A stretch of 64,000 bases of DNA from Trichaptum fuscoviolaceum (taxonomy: Eukaryota > Basidiomycota > Agaricomycetes > Hymenochaetales > Trichaptaceae). A model generated the notes under the pieces. It was not told the DNA's origin and ran no database searches. It saw only the letters and a list, made by a program, of their open reading frames with translations. This document shows positions 1-12,499 of this stretch, piece after piece. The position numbers and the translations under genes are program-made. The DNA lies in contig CAJSYZ010000005.1 in assembly GCA_910574455.1 (NCBI GenBank), positions 5,642,001 through 5,706,000 on the forward strand, given 5' to 3'. The first letter of the stretch is position 1; each line of letters begins with the position of its first letter.

Positions 1-1951
1 TGCACGCAGGACATCGCGAGCGTCGATGGCGATTTCCAACTTTTCGCCTTCGTGTTGATGCGTATGACAATCATCTTGACGGTCCTTTTCATATCGGCGG
101 TTAGCATGGCGGGATTATATGCGCTAGTTCCTGGCCTCCTACTTGCAGTCCTCGGAGGCTTCCTCGGATTCGTTTATCTGAAGAGCCAGCTTTCCATTAG
201 AAGGGAGATGAGCAATGCTAAAGCGCCAGTTCTGGGTCAGATCGGAATAGCGCTGAGTGGATTGCGTAAGTGCAAAAAGTCATTCGTCTAACTGTTGCTA
301 AAGATCCATCAGCTTCTATTCGAGCTTATGGTGCTCAGAATCTCTTCAGTTCGCTACTGAAAACAAGGATAGATACACTAGCTAGGGCAGCTTACACCTT
401 TTATGACATAAACAGGTGGATCGCCGTGCGTATCGACGCATTGAGCGGCCTTTTCGCTGCATGTGTCTCGGCCTATCTAGTCTACGGAGGTAGAGTCAGT
501 GCTGGGCAGGCTGGCTTCACTATATCTGTCGTTTTAGGGTTTTCTAGGCAGATGACTTGGTGGATTAGGTGGTACAACTTAGTTGAGATCGAAGGTAAGG
601 TGTTTCATCTGTTCAGCATCTGCGTTAGGTGCTAATATTTGCTTAATGCTAAAGCAAATAGGTGTGTTGTTTTCACAACAGGAGTATTCTGCAGATAGTT
701 AACTTCACCTTCATCTTTTCAATCTTTAGCCTGGAGAGGATACATGGTTTCCTACGAATCGAACATGAGGCACAGCCGTCTAATGAGGGTTTGCCACCCG
801 CATACTGGCCTAGTACTGGTTCTCTTCGGGTAGAAAAACTATCTGCTCGATACTCTGATGGTAGAACTTCCTATCTATTAGATTGACGAATCCTGACAAG
901 CGGTCCGCACAGATTCTCCCGAAGTTCTGAAGGACATCAGCTTCGAGATTTCCCCCGGAGAACGAGTGGGAGTTGGTCAGTGTTTTTCCCTAAAGAGACA
1001 CAAGTAACGTATCTGACACTGTGAATCTCTTCAGTGGGTCGGACTGGAGCTGGTACGTGTTCCTCGGCAATAAGATGCTGACAAGACTGAAGTATGATGT
1101 ACAGGAAAGTCCAGCGTAGCGCTAGCGTTGCTACGGGCTATCAAGACATCGGGCAAGGTGTATTACGACAATTTGGCCACAGACCAGATCAACCTTGATG
1201 CTTTACGCTCAAACATCACGCTCATTCCCCAACAACCCGAGCTTATCAACGGCACGCTACGCTCGAACCTGGATCCCTTCGGACAACATGAGGATGTGGA
1301 GCTGAATGATGCCTTGCGAGTGGCCGGACTCTTTGACATCCGTGATACTATTACTCCGGCGGAGTCAAGCGGTAAAGTTCAAAGCGACGCCAGCGAAGAA
1401 GCCACAGCAAATCGACTCGGAAACGAGGGCCATGCGGTTGCGAAAATCGGTCTTGATACTGTGGTAGAGAGTGGCGGCAGCAATTTCTCTTTAGGCCAGC
1501 GCCAGATCATAGCACTAGCTCGAGCAATTGTCCGCAGGAGCAAGCTCATTATCTTGGATGAAGCAACTGCGGCTATCGGTGCGTTAACAACATGGAATAG
1601 AGTCGTCATTGTGGCTGACACGTGCTTGTATTCTTGTGCAGACTACGACACAGATGCATTCATTCAAAAGACATTAAGGACCGAATTTAGCAAGGACACA
1701 TCGTTTATCACTATTGCACATCGGTTGCAGACTATCATGGACTACGACAAGATTGTATGTACTTCATCTATACCTTCGATTTGGCATCTCACCATGTCTC
1801 CTAGATGGTATTGGACGCCGGGATGCTCGTTGAGTTCGATACACCCAAAAATCTGTTGGAAAAGGAGAAGGGCTTCCTACGCACTTTGGTGGATGAGAGC
1901 GAGAATAAGGAGGCACTCATCCAGCTTGCTAATAAGACAGACATTGAGTAG
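1..1951 (+). CDS. ABCC-type ABC transporter, 3' part (second TMD and NBD2), cut by window edge
   Basis: This is the C-terminal half of a full-length ABC exporter of the ABCC (MRP/Ybt1-like) family, which uses ATP to move organic anions or conjugates across the vacuolar or plasma membrane. The first exon enters in frame with CTQDIASVD and carries second-TMD helices (motif [11 protein letters not shown]). Later exons encode Walker A VGRTGAGKSS (split over three exons, 1035-1052 in the middle), the signature FSLGQRQ near 1480, Walker [12 protein letters not shown] and the H-loop region [11 protein letters not shown]. The last exon starts [18 protein letters not shown] and ends at TAG 1949-1951. 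At least six short introns were placed by matching the paralogue at 5082-11416; no frame break was seen, so this end looks functional. The 5' half, including NBD1, lies outside the window. The Ybt1-like subgroup is an inference; substrate is unknown. Confidence 0.9.
1035..1052 (+). other. 18-nt micro-exon carrying the NBD2 P-loop
   Basis: A cag acceptor precedes TGGGTCGGACTGGAGCTG and a gtacgt donor follows. Only with this exon does the reading give VGRTGAG-KSS. The paralogue has the same 18-nt exon at 10509-10526. Confidence 0.75.
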
Positions 1952-4900
1952 AGAACGGGTCATCCGCGGAGTTTCTTAGGGGAAAGCGTTACACAAAATC
2001 TAAGCTGTGCAGTACAGTATCTATGAGTATCATCCCATAGATCTATAGTCTTAATTGCTTAATATGCCGCCGCCGCAGCGGTAAGCTCCCTGGCTTGCTT
2101 GAGAATATCGGCCTTGGACATAATTTTACTTTTATAATGTCAGGAGTCCGGTTGATTCGAGGACAAGACTCTCCCATAGTAACTTGAACATCCTTGGAGT
2201 GTTTCAAATTTGAGTACAACTTTTGAACGAGATATACTATAGGGACATGGAAACTGAATTGGTGTATCTTTAGTGACGTTTCAGCGTGCACACCAAGGCT
2301 AACAGTCATTGGAGGTCCATTCGCCCTTGCGATTGAGAAGTGGGGGGGGGGGGGGGTAGCCACTCAAAATCATAAATATTTCAGCCTTGACTATTGCGCA
2401 GTGGGTGGCTGAATGAGGCGGCGGACATCGGCATTTGTCGTCCTTCCACCGACCTTGAATCCCCGAGCACACCGTGGCTCGTCCAGAATTAAACAACAAG
2501 CCCGAAGCGTTTGTTTGTTCGGCGCCAACTCAGAGGGTATAAAGGAGTGCTTTGCTCGTCGTCGAAGCCCCACCTCCTCTTGACATCCCACATCCACCAC
2601 TGTCAACTTCCAGTCCATCGACTTCACCAACCTTCGCCGAAGACGCCCTCCGGGTAGTAGTCCCACCGATTCCCGACATCGGTGCGCTGGTACTCTCCCG
2701 AAGGGCTTACATTATCTTATGGGTACTTCACGTCATGTCTGTACGCCGTCATGGTAGCACTGGCAATGCCACCCTCTGTACCGTGGAACGCATGACGGAA
2801 GACGGCCGTCAGTCCCCTGCATCAAGCAGGGTAACACACCCGATCGACGGCCACCCCGCACTCCCAAGCCGCGTCTGCATGCCCGGTTTCGTGGAAATAC
2901 GGAGTACTGAACGTCCCGGGGGAAGCGGTCTCTGCGGCGGGGAAACATGCGTGGAATTTTCAGGTAGAAGTGACTTAGTGTTCTGGATGGTGGTGGCGAG
3001 TCCAATTCTCGCTACCGGGAGGTTTTTGCGACTAGTAAGACCCAAACGGGTCTAAACTTGGGTGCCGGTCATCCGCCCAAGGCTTGCGCTTTTCCCCTCC
3101 TCGCCCTGCCTTCGATGGCGAGATTTTTTTTTTGCGGTGACAAAGAAACAACCCAACCGCATCTTATTCGTGTGATCGTAAGAGTGAAAACTGGCTGACA
3201 CACCCAAACTTATAATAAAATGGGTTGTGCGACACAGCCTGAGACTGCAGCAGTCTGATTTCTTGAGCAGTACGAAGTCCTGATCGCAAAGGCCGGGAAT
3301 TGGGTAGAAACCGTCCGTCGCACGGATAGTCAATATACAGAAGCAATAGCTGACAGAGGCTGGCGCAAATTGATTGTCATTGTCTGAATGTCAAATCATG
3401 GAGGGTACTCATTCACGAACCATTATCACCGCGCAGATGTGCTCTTACTTTTCGGAGTGGGGCATCAAGGGCCACGAATGACTGTCCCGCAGTCAAGCCA
3501 TTATCCCAGCCACCAACTTCAGCAGCTGACAACACTAGCATAGTAGCAACTCGGCCAAGCAAGAGATCGAATAGTGTGCGCTGAAGAACGTGATCTCCAG
3601 CAGTGTAAGCGCTTGAACAATCGACAGGATCTCCTTCACTCCACTGATCGTGCAGGGTCCCATCATGAAGCAGAAGTCTCGCATAAGGACAACAGAGACT
3701 TAAAGCCATTAAAAATCAAGAAGTAACGCGTCTCATGCATTCAAGCTCACGCCGATCAACCAGCGCTCGCAAGTCGGCCCGCTGAGCCTACGTGAACGAA
3801 CATATTATCATGACGGTTTGACGGTCTCGGCATTAGGAAGAGTTATACCAGCGCTGGAACAGAGCAATATATTGAGCATTTGAACGAGAGGAGGGAAGAT
3901 GTAGGTGTACTTACTTAGTCTGAGTTAACGACGTTAATGTGTGTCATACACATTGCAAAAATCAGGACAAGCAAACTCCCCAGCGTAGCACACGAGAACA
4001 GCGTCCAAGGTTCGAAGGGTGTCATGTACAGAAGGGAGTATGCGTGCAAGATAAGATGGCATCTGAAATTGTCAGTCTCATATCACTTCGTTGTCGATGG
4101 AAGACACGATTAACTAAGGTGACGCATCTGATCACGGCAGAACTCATCTGCACCTCGAAGTATCATGCGAGAGGAAGAAGTGCATGACAACTCACCTCCG
4201 TACCCTGTACACCTATGACCGTCTTACTCGTGCCACCTTAGTCCGCACCAAGTTCATTCCCTATTCGCCCTCCAACTCATACTCTTCCTCGTGCATGGTC
4301 GCCTACCCATCGTGGATCTTGATTCATCGAGAGTTGCGAGCCCGACTGGTCTGTGGGGAGCGCAGTGGACGAACGACAATAGTGACGAGGGGACTGATGT
4401 GGATGGCGTTTATACGATCGTACTCGGCATCGACGTTACCCAGAAGATCTCTACTCTCGCCCGACGTCGAGTTTTAAGATTGTTGACAGTTTTGAGCGAT
4501 TCCTCAGTGACTGCCGTTTGCTGTCGAGGACTGCTGTTTCCAATTGTGGGCACTGACGGTACTTCCGTCTGTTCGAGCCTCCGAGATGTCACTTTTCATC
4601 GTCTTGTCAAGTCCATCTTCATCGCAATAGCGTCGAGTTGTCCTGCACTTCAAAAAAGAGATCATTAGAGCCTGTAACAAAACTCGGGTGATTTGAATGG
4701 CTCTTACTTGAAGGTGCGACATACTCAGGCTGTACCTGCACAATTACAATCCACATGGACGTCGGCGTTCAAGACAACTTCAAGTCATGTCGCCCTGAAC
4801 TTCGTGAGTATCTGCCATCACATCTTTCCTCCAGAGTTTCCTCGGTGCTATACGGATGATGGACTTCTATTAGGCGATGCAAGTCCAACCATCTTTCACC

Positions 4901-5020
4901 CAATTGCGAGTCTAGCGCCCAGCTTTCAACCTTGCTCAATACAGTCGCAAGCCTCATCCCTCTCACGGTTACAAACCCCTATCACTGCAGTTTGATGTAG
5001 TCAGGCGCGTCCATCGCCAG
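1952..5020. other. 3-kb intergenic region between the tandem ABC genes
   Basis: No gene could be established here. The stretch holds a run of about 16 G near 2341-2356, a GC-rich block at about 2550-3060 preceded by a TATAAA-like string near 2539, and short open frames that lack splice or family support. One minus-strand open frame (3413-3709) is listed separately. Around 4250-4680 the minus strand has coding-like phrases broken by stops in every frame, possibly a decayed gene that I could not identify. Confidence 0.4.
3413..3709 (-). CDS. Unidentified 98-aa open frame
   Basis: An ATG-started minus-strand frame of 98 codons has a balanced composition, with a phrase such as LLGRVATMLVLSAAEVGG. 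A GTAAGA donor-like string lies inside its 3' part, after codons for DAPLRK, so it could be one exon of a larger gene. I recognise no family and found no convincing partner exons. It may be a remnant or chance frame between the two ABC transporter genes. Confidence 0.18.
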   Translation of the reverse strand: MALSLCCPYARLLLHDGTLHDQWSEGDPVDCSSAYTAGDHVLQRTLFDLLLGRVATMLVLSAAEVGGWDNGLTAGQSFVALDAPLRKVRAHLRGDNGS

Positions 5021-5026
5021 TATAAA
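5021..5026 (+). promoter_or_regulatory. TATA box of ABC transporter gene
   Basis: TATAAA sits 56 bp before the ATG at 5082, in the gene's orientation and in a non-coding stretch. Confidence 0.5.
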
Positions 5027-5081
5027 TCAAAGAACTTCGTGTCGACGCGCTGTTGACACGTCCTTCTGTCACGGACTTACT

Positions 5082-8000
5082 ATGTTTTCATCCGACCTTG
5101 CAACTTTGTTGCTCGTTCCTCCTGGACTCGCTGGCCTTTCCGCTGTTTATCTCTTCCTGAAGTTCCTGATTTCTCACCCCGATCTTGATGAAATAAAAGG
5201 GAAATCATCAGTATCTTCAACTCATAGAAACAGTGACCCACCTGAAGTCCCGCCGCACAACAACATTAACACGCTTTCGGAGACGGTGCAGGAATTTGAT
5301 GGCACATCCATCATCCTTTTCCGTATATTGAGGCTCTTGGTGATCGCTGCGCTTCTTGCGGTTCAGATATTCGATGTAACCACGAAAGGGGGCCATGTGG
5401 TTTCCTATTTGCACCTGGTTGTTTTTGTAAGTTGATTATCCTCAACCAATATAGTCGTACTAATGCACTGTCGTTAGGCGTACGCATCTATCCTTGGTCT
5501 ATACACCATTTTCGCCAGTGAGCCACGCTGGAGAGATGTAACATCCCGACAGTTGGCCCTGCTTTTATTCACCGAGTTCTTGATCTACGGTTTCTTGGAT
5601 GTTTGGCCGTATGCCACAGAGTCACCTCATCCACTCGATCCTGCGTCCGATCCAGTGACCTGGATCCGGGTTGTGCTTCTCGCTCTGGGAGCCATGGTCA
5701 TTCCGCTCATTATGCCTCGGCCTTTCAGGCCATTAACTCCAGAGGTAAAGTATCATTACTGAGCCTGTCAACTTCCATTCAATTGTCTACCGATGTTTAG
5801 GCTGAACCAGGAGCGTCCGAAGTCGCGTCTTTGTTATCCAGAATAACATACTCTTACTTAGATAAGATTGTCTTCTACGCATGGCGGGTGTCAGATGTCG
5901 GAATTAACGACATGCCGCCTCTCCCGCAAGATAAAAAGGCTGATGTTCTGAGCCATCGTGGGATGAATGTACGTCCTATGACATGTCTGTTCAAATCAAT
6001 ATCTAACTGGAATTTTACAAACGAAAGAAATTCGACCCTTTACTGTTGAAGAAGAAGAGGCATGTTATCTGGGGATTTGTTGATATGTGGGGTATGACAG
6101 TTGCTAACAGTCATCGTCGATTGTACTGATACACCCAAAGGCTACAATTACTTAACGGCCTTCGCTTGGATGCTCCTTCATGTAGGTGTCTTGCAAAGCG
6201 ACACCGGTATACTGCCTAAGTTGATATATCTTATATCTATATCTGAAGGCGGCTTCGACGTTTATTCGAGTTGCGGGCATGAGAAATCTTCTAACGTAAG
6301 TATCTGTCCTACTGTAGAGCTGGTAAGGGACTCAAAAGGACATCCATTCAGGTATCTTGAGACTGGTATTTCGCCGTTCAACCTACAACCGTGGCTTTGG
6401 ATCATCTTGCTGGGATTTGGGCCATTCATCTCTTCGTGTATATATACTCATTATCTTTACGTCGGAGTAAGTTCATCCCAAACTGTCCTTGATCGGAAAT
6501 ACCTTACGAGCAAATAATGCCTACAGACTCGAATCAGCATCGAAAATGACATTCTGATTACCCAACTCGTCTACCATCATTCAGTCCGTATTCGGCTCAA
6601 AGACGATATCCTAGAGGAGGAGAAGGGCAAGGAAGACAAGAAAAAGACAGATGATAAACTCAGTGGGACTGGAACACAGGGTTCAGTTACACCCTCTACG
6701 ACGGACGTTGAGTCTGCGCATGATGATGAAGCTGAGTCCGCTACGAGCGAATCCACCATCACACCCGAGCCGACGCCTCAACATGAGGACGCGAGAGAGA
6801 GAACAGGGGCCATAGTCGGAAAGATCAATAACCTGGTTACGATGGACTTGACCAACATCAATAGCTCATACCAAATTCTAGAGATTCGTGAGTCGTCGCC
6901 TTGCAATACATTGCACGATGTCATTCACCGACCCATTTTCAAGCTTCTGTTGCAGTACAGATTGTCATCTCTGTTGTTGTGTTATATCAGTTACTTAGCT
7001 GGAGGTATGTGTCATAATTTCTGCATACAGTGTTTTGCGCATAATCATTGTCTTTACCCTCAGCGCGCTAGTGGGCTTCGGAGTCATGGCCTTGTTGACG
7101 CCGGTCCCCACGTACGTTGGGCGGCTTATGGCTAGCGTGCAAAAAGAAAAAATGAAGAAGGTCGGTCCCGTACAACATTGTCTCTTACTTCTCAGCCTCA
7201 TGTGTGACAGACGGATAAACGTGTTCAAGCCGTCACCCAAAGTACGCCAGCAACTTACTCTCCGTCCCCACCTTCTCATTTCCACTCCTGCTCTCTAGGC
7301 ATGGATGTAATTCGCATGCTCAAACTATTTGCCTGGGAAGCGTACATGCTTGCGGAGATCGCTCAGCATCGTTTGGAAGAATTGAAGCATCTGCGAAAGG
7401 GAAAATTACTTGAAGTAGTTATGAACAGTGTAAACGCGTCACTCCCTCTGATCGCGAAGGTTATGACTTTCACTATCTACGTGAGATGACTCTTTAAAGT
7501 TCAATGAATGTCAATTTGACTTTACTTTACAGGCACTTGTGATCAAGGAGGATCTGTCTGGTGAGTTATTGCATATGGGTACATACTATCAAACCACTTG
7601 ACCAATTTCCTTCGTGATAAGCTTCCCGCATGTTCTCTGCGTTAATGGTACGTTCAATTTCATTCCGCGGTCGACATCGTATACCTAAACAGTTCTGCCT
7701 ACGCAGGTCTTTTCAATGCTGGAGGGTCATCTACAACAAATCATGTACAGCATCCCGCGAATCATTAAAAGTAAGCCCTTTTCATCAGCAGCGATAAAGG
7801 TTCTAAATTTCATATCCTACGAAACAGCGAAAGTGTCATATGATCGCTACTCTGCATTTTTGAACAACGTATGCATCAATTATATCGTCATCTCAATGTT
7901 TACCAAATTTAGGTCGTTATTAGTCCGAGCTCTTGGAAAATGAGAAGGCAAAATTTGATCCGTCAGCAGGCATAACTCTTGCGGATCACGACAAAGATGC

Positions 8001-11000
8001 TCTTGGGTTCAAAGACTGTTCATTCTCGTGGGACTCTTTCAATGAGGCAGAGCGATCAAATGGGAACACGCGCAAGGCATTCCGCCTACGTCTCGATGGT
8101 GAAGTTATGTTTCAAAGTGGGAAGATAAACCTTATCGTTGGCCCGACGGCGTCCGGCAAGGTCAGCTACCTCCCTTACCGTTGCCTTTCCTTCGAAGTGA
8201 TTGAACGTTCTTTAGACATCAGTACTAATGGCGCTTCTGGGTGAAATGTACTACAAAGCGCATGACGTCCGTTCATGGTATAACTTGCCAAGGGATGGAG
8301 GTGTTGCATATGCTGCCCAAGAGTCCTGGGTCTTGAATGAGACAATTAGAGTCAGTCCGTCAGCCTTGTCGCCTCCGGTTTCTAACCTTTGTCTTAGGAG
8401 AATATTCTCTTCGGTGAACCCTATGATGAGGAGCGCTACAAGATGAGTAAGTTACACTTCTAATTCACTGCATTGAACATACTAACTTTGCTTCGGTAAG
8501 CCCTAAAGCATTGCGCTCTGGAACGGGATTTGGACCTCTGGGAGGCCGGTGATTTGACCGAAGTCGGAGAGAAGGGTTTGACTTTGAGGTATGTGTACGC
8601 TCAGACCTTTGTGCGAGCAGCTCCTGACTTGTCTGTAGTGGAGGCCAAAAAGCGCGAGTGACACTAGCTCGGGCGTTGTACTCGCATGCCGCGATCATCC
8701 TACTCGATGATGTGCTTGCTGCGCTAGACGTCCACACAGCGAAATGGGTGGTGGATAATGCTCTACGCGGTGATCTGGTGAAAGGACGTACAGTCCTCCT
8801 TGTCACGCACAATATAGGCCTAGTAGCACCCATCGCAAGCTATGTCGTCCTTCTTGGGAGGCATGGGACAATCGCTGCTTGTGGCTCTGTGTCCGATGTT
8901 CTAAAGAGGGATGCCGATCTCCGGGCACAGCTAGAAAAGGCTCGCGAGGACGTGGAAGAGGATATCGACATAAAAGCTGAAGAAGCTGGCGAGGGCGAGG
9001 CTGATGCCGCTAAACAGGCATCCGGAAAACTGGTCGTTGCGGAAGAAAAGCCGTTAGGCCGTGTGGAACTTGCAGCCTTCATGCTATACATCAAGGGCAT
9101 AGGTGGTCCACTTACTTGGGTCACTTTCCTCTCTACGTTAATCATAGCCATGCTGGTCAATGTAGGAGAAACGTGGTTTGTTGGCTTCTGGACTTCTCAG
9201 TATGAATCGCACAGCTCAACGGAAGTACCGGTCGTGAAGTAGGGCTCGTCTCTTTGCTGTTGGATGCAAAATTTTCTGACTGCGTCTATCAGGTATCTTT
9301 TGATATATGCGATGTTCACTGTGCTTAGTGAAACAGCAGATAGCCTTGCTCTAGCTCTATGGATTCTCAGGACCATCCGTGCGTCGCGTATCATCCATTC
9401 CCAGCTTTTGGAAAGCGTTTTTTCAGCCACGTTCCGATGGCTGGACATAACACCTGTTGGACGTATCGTTGCACGATGCACGCAGGATATTTCGAGCATA
9501 GACAGCTGGTTCGAAGAATTCCTTTACATGACAATCCGTGTGACCCTTAAATTGGCCGTGCTCTTGACATCTGCAGTCATTATGACAGGATGGTACGCAC
9601 TCATTCCTGGAATGCTACTCGCGGTACTTGGGGGCTTCCTTGGACAGGTCTACCTAAAGTGCCAACTCAACGTTCGCAGGGAGATGAGCAATGCGAAGGC
9701 ACCTGTCTTAAGTCAGATCGGAACAGCACTGAACGGCCTGGGTAAGTGGTTAGTTCTTATGATGTAGAGTTGTTGCAGTAACGCCTTTTCTTAGTTTCCA
9801 TTCGTGCATATGGTGCTCAGGATTTCTTCAGCTCTCGGTTAAAGTCAAGACTAGACATAGCATCCAGAGCTTACCTCACCTTTCTCGATATAAACCGCTG
9901 GCTCGCAGTGCGCATTGACACACTGAGTGGTATATTTGCTTCCAGTGTCTCTGCGTATTTAGTATATGGCGGTAACTTCAATGCGGGAGCGGCTGGTTTC
10001 ACGATTTCAGTTGTTTTAGGCTTCTCTAGTCAATTGATGTGGTGGATTAGGCTGTGCAACCTGCTGGAGATGCAAGGTAGGCGATTCTGCTATGGGTATT
10101 CAGATGTATCATGAACTAAATACCTCTGGTTTGTTATATAGCAAACAGGTATGTTCGTGTGATCACATTATAGAAATAGCCGTTTATTCTATCACACTCT
10201 ATAGCCTAGAAAGGATTCTCGGGTTTTTACGTATCGACCACGAACCACAGCCGTCCGATGAGGGTTTACCTCCGGCATATTGGCCGAGCAGTGGTTCTCT
10301 TAAGGTCGAAAACCTGTCTGCTCGATACTCTGATGGTATGCATCAGTGCAGTAAACTTACATGGAGGCTCTAAATCAAATTGGATAGATTCCCCGGAAGT
10401 GCTCAAAGACATCAGTTTCGAGATTGCTCCTGGAGAACGTGTGGGAATTGGTTAGTTTCTCTGTTGATAAATACACTAATAACCAAATTGACACTGCATC
10501 TTTCATAGTGGGCCGAACGGGAGCTGGTTCGTATGTTCTATGTAGAGCCTCACACAGAACTAAACTGTGTTGTATAGGAAAGTCCAGTGTGGCGTTGGCG
10601 CTGCTACGGGCGATCAAGACATCGGGCAAGGTGTATTACGACAATTTGGCCACAGACCAGATCAACCTTGGTGCTTTACGCTCAAACATCACACTCATTC
10701 CCCAGCAACCCGAGCTCATCAATGGCTCGCTACGCTCGAACCTGGATCCCTTCGGACAACATGAAGATGTCGAACTGAATGATGCCTTGCGAGTGGCCGG
10801 GCTCTTCGACATCCGTGACACTATTGCTGCCGCAGGGTCAAGCGGCAAGGCTCTAAGCGGCGGCAACGGAAAACCCACAGAAGACCAGGGTGAGGGTCCT
10901 GCTGAGGCAAAGATCGGTCTTGACACAATGGTAGAGAGCGGCGGCAGCAACTTCTCTTCAGGTCAACGTCAGATCATAGCACTTGCGCGGGCAATTGTCC

Positions 11001-11416
11001 GCAGAAGCAAGCTCCTTATCTTGGATGAAGCAACTGCAGCTATCGGTGAGTTAATTTCTTGAAGCAGCAGGATCACAGTTTACAAAAACGTGTGACATTG
11101 TCCAGACTACAATACAGATGCAGCTATCCAAAAGACACTGCGTACCGAGTTTAGCAAGGACACGTCATTCATTACTATCGCACATCGGCTACAAACCATC
11201 ATGGACTACGAGAGAATTGTATGTGTATTCACTTTGTCTCTGTCCCAGATTCTCAATTATGTGGAACAGATGGTATTGGATGCCGGGAAACTCGTTGAAT
11301 TCGACACACCCAAAAATCTGCTGGCGAAGGAAAAGGGTTTCCTGCGCGCTCTAGTCAATGAGAGCGAGGATAAGGAATATCTCATTGAGCTTGCCAACAA
11401 AGCAGCCACCGGGTGA
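5082..11416 (+). CDS. Full-length ABCC-type ABC transporter (Ybt1/bile-acid-permease-like)
   Basis: A complete ABC exporter with an N-terminal membrane region (start [15 protein letters not shown]), two transmembrane domains and two nucleotide-binding domains. NBD1: Walker A GPTASGK at 8140-8160, signature [12 protein letters not shown] across an intron near 8586-8675, Walker [12 protein letters not shown] near 8695-8730, H-loop LVTHN near 8800. The Asp in place of the catalytic Glu after Walker B is usual for ABCC NBD1. NBD2: Walker A VGRTGAGKSS around 10509-10585, signature FSSGQRQ near 10952, [12 protein letters not shown] near 11011-11110, ending TGA 11414-11416. More than 15 introns, mostly 45-65 bp, were traced; reading frames join without a break. 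The linker after NBD1 is acidic. It is the tandem paralogue of the gene ending at 1951. Likely role: ATP-driven export or vacuolar loading of conjugates; substrate unknown. Confidence 0.92.
9477..11416 (+). repeat. Segment paralogous to window bases 1-1951
   Basis: The sequence from TGCACGCAGGA to the stop codon aligns with 1-1951 exon by exon, with intron positions shared. By eye one TMD2 exon is about 75% identical, while the NBD2 exon (about 10609-10820 against 1139-1350) is about 94% identical (13 differences in roughly 212 bases). Introns have mostly diverged. Confidence 0.85.
10509..10526 (+). other. 18-nt micro-exon carrying the NBD2 P-loop
   Basis: TGGGCCGAACGGGAGCTG lies between an atag acceptor and a gttcgt donor. 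It joins flanking exons to give GVGRTGAGKSS, so correct splicing decides whether NBD2 can bind ATP. Confidence 0.75.
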
Positions 11417-11877
11417 CTTGAAGTTGTCTGCATTTAGATATCTCCATATTCAAGTTCAGGGTTGACAGAAGTACAGTAACTTAAATCAACATTCTGCGTG
11501 ACGTCATGATGCTCGTAAGACCTACTTTCAAGTTATCGTTCAGTTCAAATGCCAGTGATACTCCATATTTTTGGGTTCAGGGTGGCGTTCGGGTCTGAGG
11601 CTTCGTGGCTGGACTCAGGCTCTGAGCCAACTTAAACGAATGAAAACAACCTGCCAAAGTATGTTGTTGCCAGTGCCAGTAATAGCCAAGTCGTTGATGA
11701 TAATCATGTATTTACCCAAAACATGGACGTAGATTAAACCACCTGAGTAGCACAATCAGGTGGCACCTATGCGCGGTCTTAGCACAGATCACTCACCCCA
11801 GCGACTCCACAATTCAGAAAATGTTCTCCAAGGATATAGGCGAGGTATAGAGTGTATGTGACCTACTATCGGGTCCG

Positions 11878-12003
11878 CTAGGGGGGGGGGGGAGGCAGAG
11901 GTGGTTCATTACCAACTTGAATGTACCTGCGCTTGATGAGAAGAACGATTGCAATGGCCGGAAGAGCGAGGATGAGACAAAAGAGAATGTTGCTCGTTGT
12001 CAT
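11878..12003 (-). pseudogene. Possible cytochrome P450 N-terminal remnant
   Basis: The minus strand from ATG at 12003 reads a hydrophobic anchor (ILFCLILALPAIAIVLLIKR), then basic residues and a proline-rich hinge PPLPPPP, the layout of a microsomal P450 N-terminus. The frame stops at a TAG right after a 12-C run, where one base of slippage would open it onward to SGPDSRS. No heme-binding or ExxR exon follows before the neighbouring ABC gene end at 11416, so at most a fragment remains. Any secreted or membrane-anchored protein could begin this way. Confidence 0.2.
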
Positions 12004-12179
12004 TGGGACTGCTCGACGATACCAGTATTCAATTCAAGTCCAGCCGTTAAATAGGCCAGGCCCCAGGGACTCGCCGCGACCTCGGCTGTTGAGCTCCGAG
12101 TCAGTGTGCCAGCGTACCGAAAACAAACCGCGCCGAATGAAGTCTTTTGTAAGACCTTATTCTACAAGCTGGAGGCACG

Positions 12180-12496
12180 TTATATGAACCGGAGGGACTC
12201 TCGAATAACGCGGGGCGTCGTGGGTCAGCTTCCGTTATCTTTGTTGTCTTGGGTGCTGCATTTGGGAGACCTCTCGATGACTTTGCAGTCCTACAGTCTT
12301 ACACCAAAGGTACTTGAAGTTCCTTTCCGGTGCGACTAACCATTTATCTTCTTCATTAAAGCGCTAAACGCCATGGGTCTTCCTGGGAAATGGCGGGCAG
12401 AGGTAAGTAGTCAGTCGTCTCCTCTTCGGATCCGATGCCTTTGCCGCTCAGGCTCCACCCACTGGCATGGCCATAGTTCTATACCTTTCCTCCTAG
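12180..12496 (+). other. Short coding-like spliced segment, unidentified
   Basis: A plus-strand frame reads SVIFVVLGAAFGRPLDDFAV, reaches a GT donor near 12314, resumes after ttaaag near 12360 as ALNAMGLPGKWRAE, and after a second intron reads APPTGMAIVLYLSS to a TAG near 12494. The two splice sites keep frame, which suggests a real or recently lost gene. No start exon could be fixed and the family is unknown. Confidence 0.22.
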
Positions 12497-12499
12497 GAG

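Noticed and set aside
2552..3055. 167-codon plus-strand open frame in a GC-rich block
   Set aside because: Low-complexity start, no family match and no splice support; it may reflect base composition.
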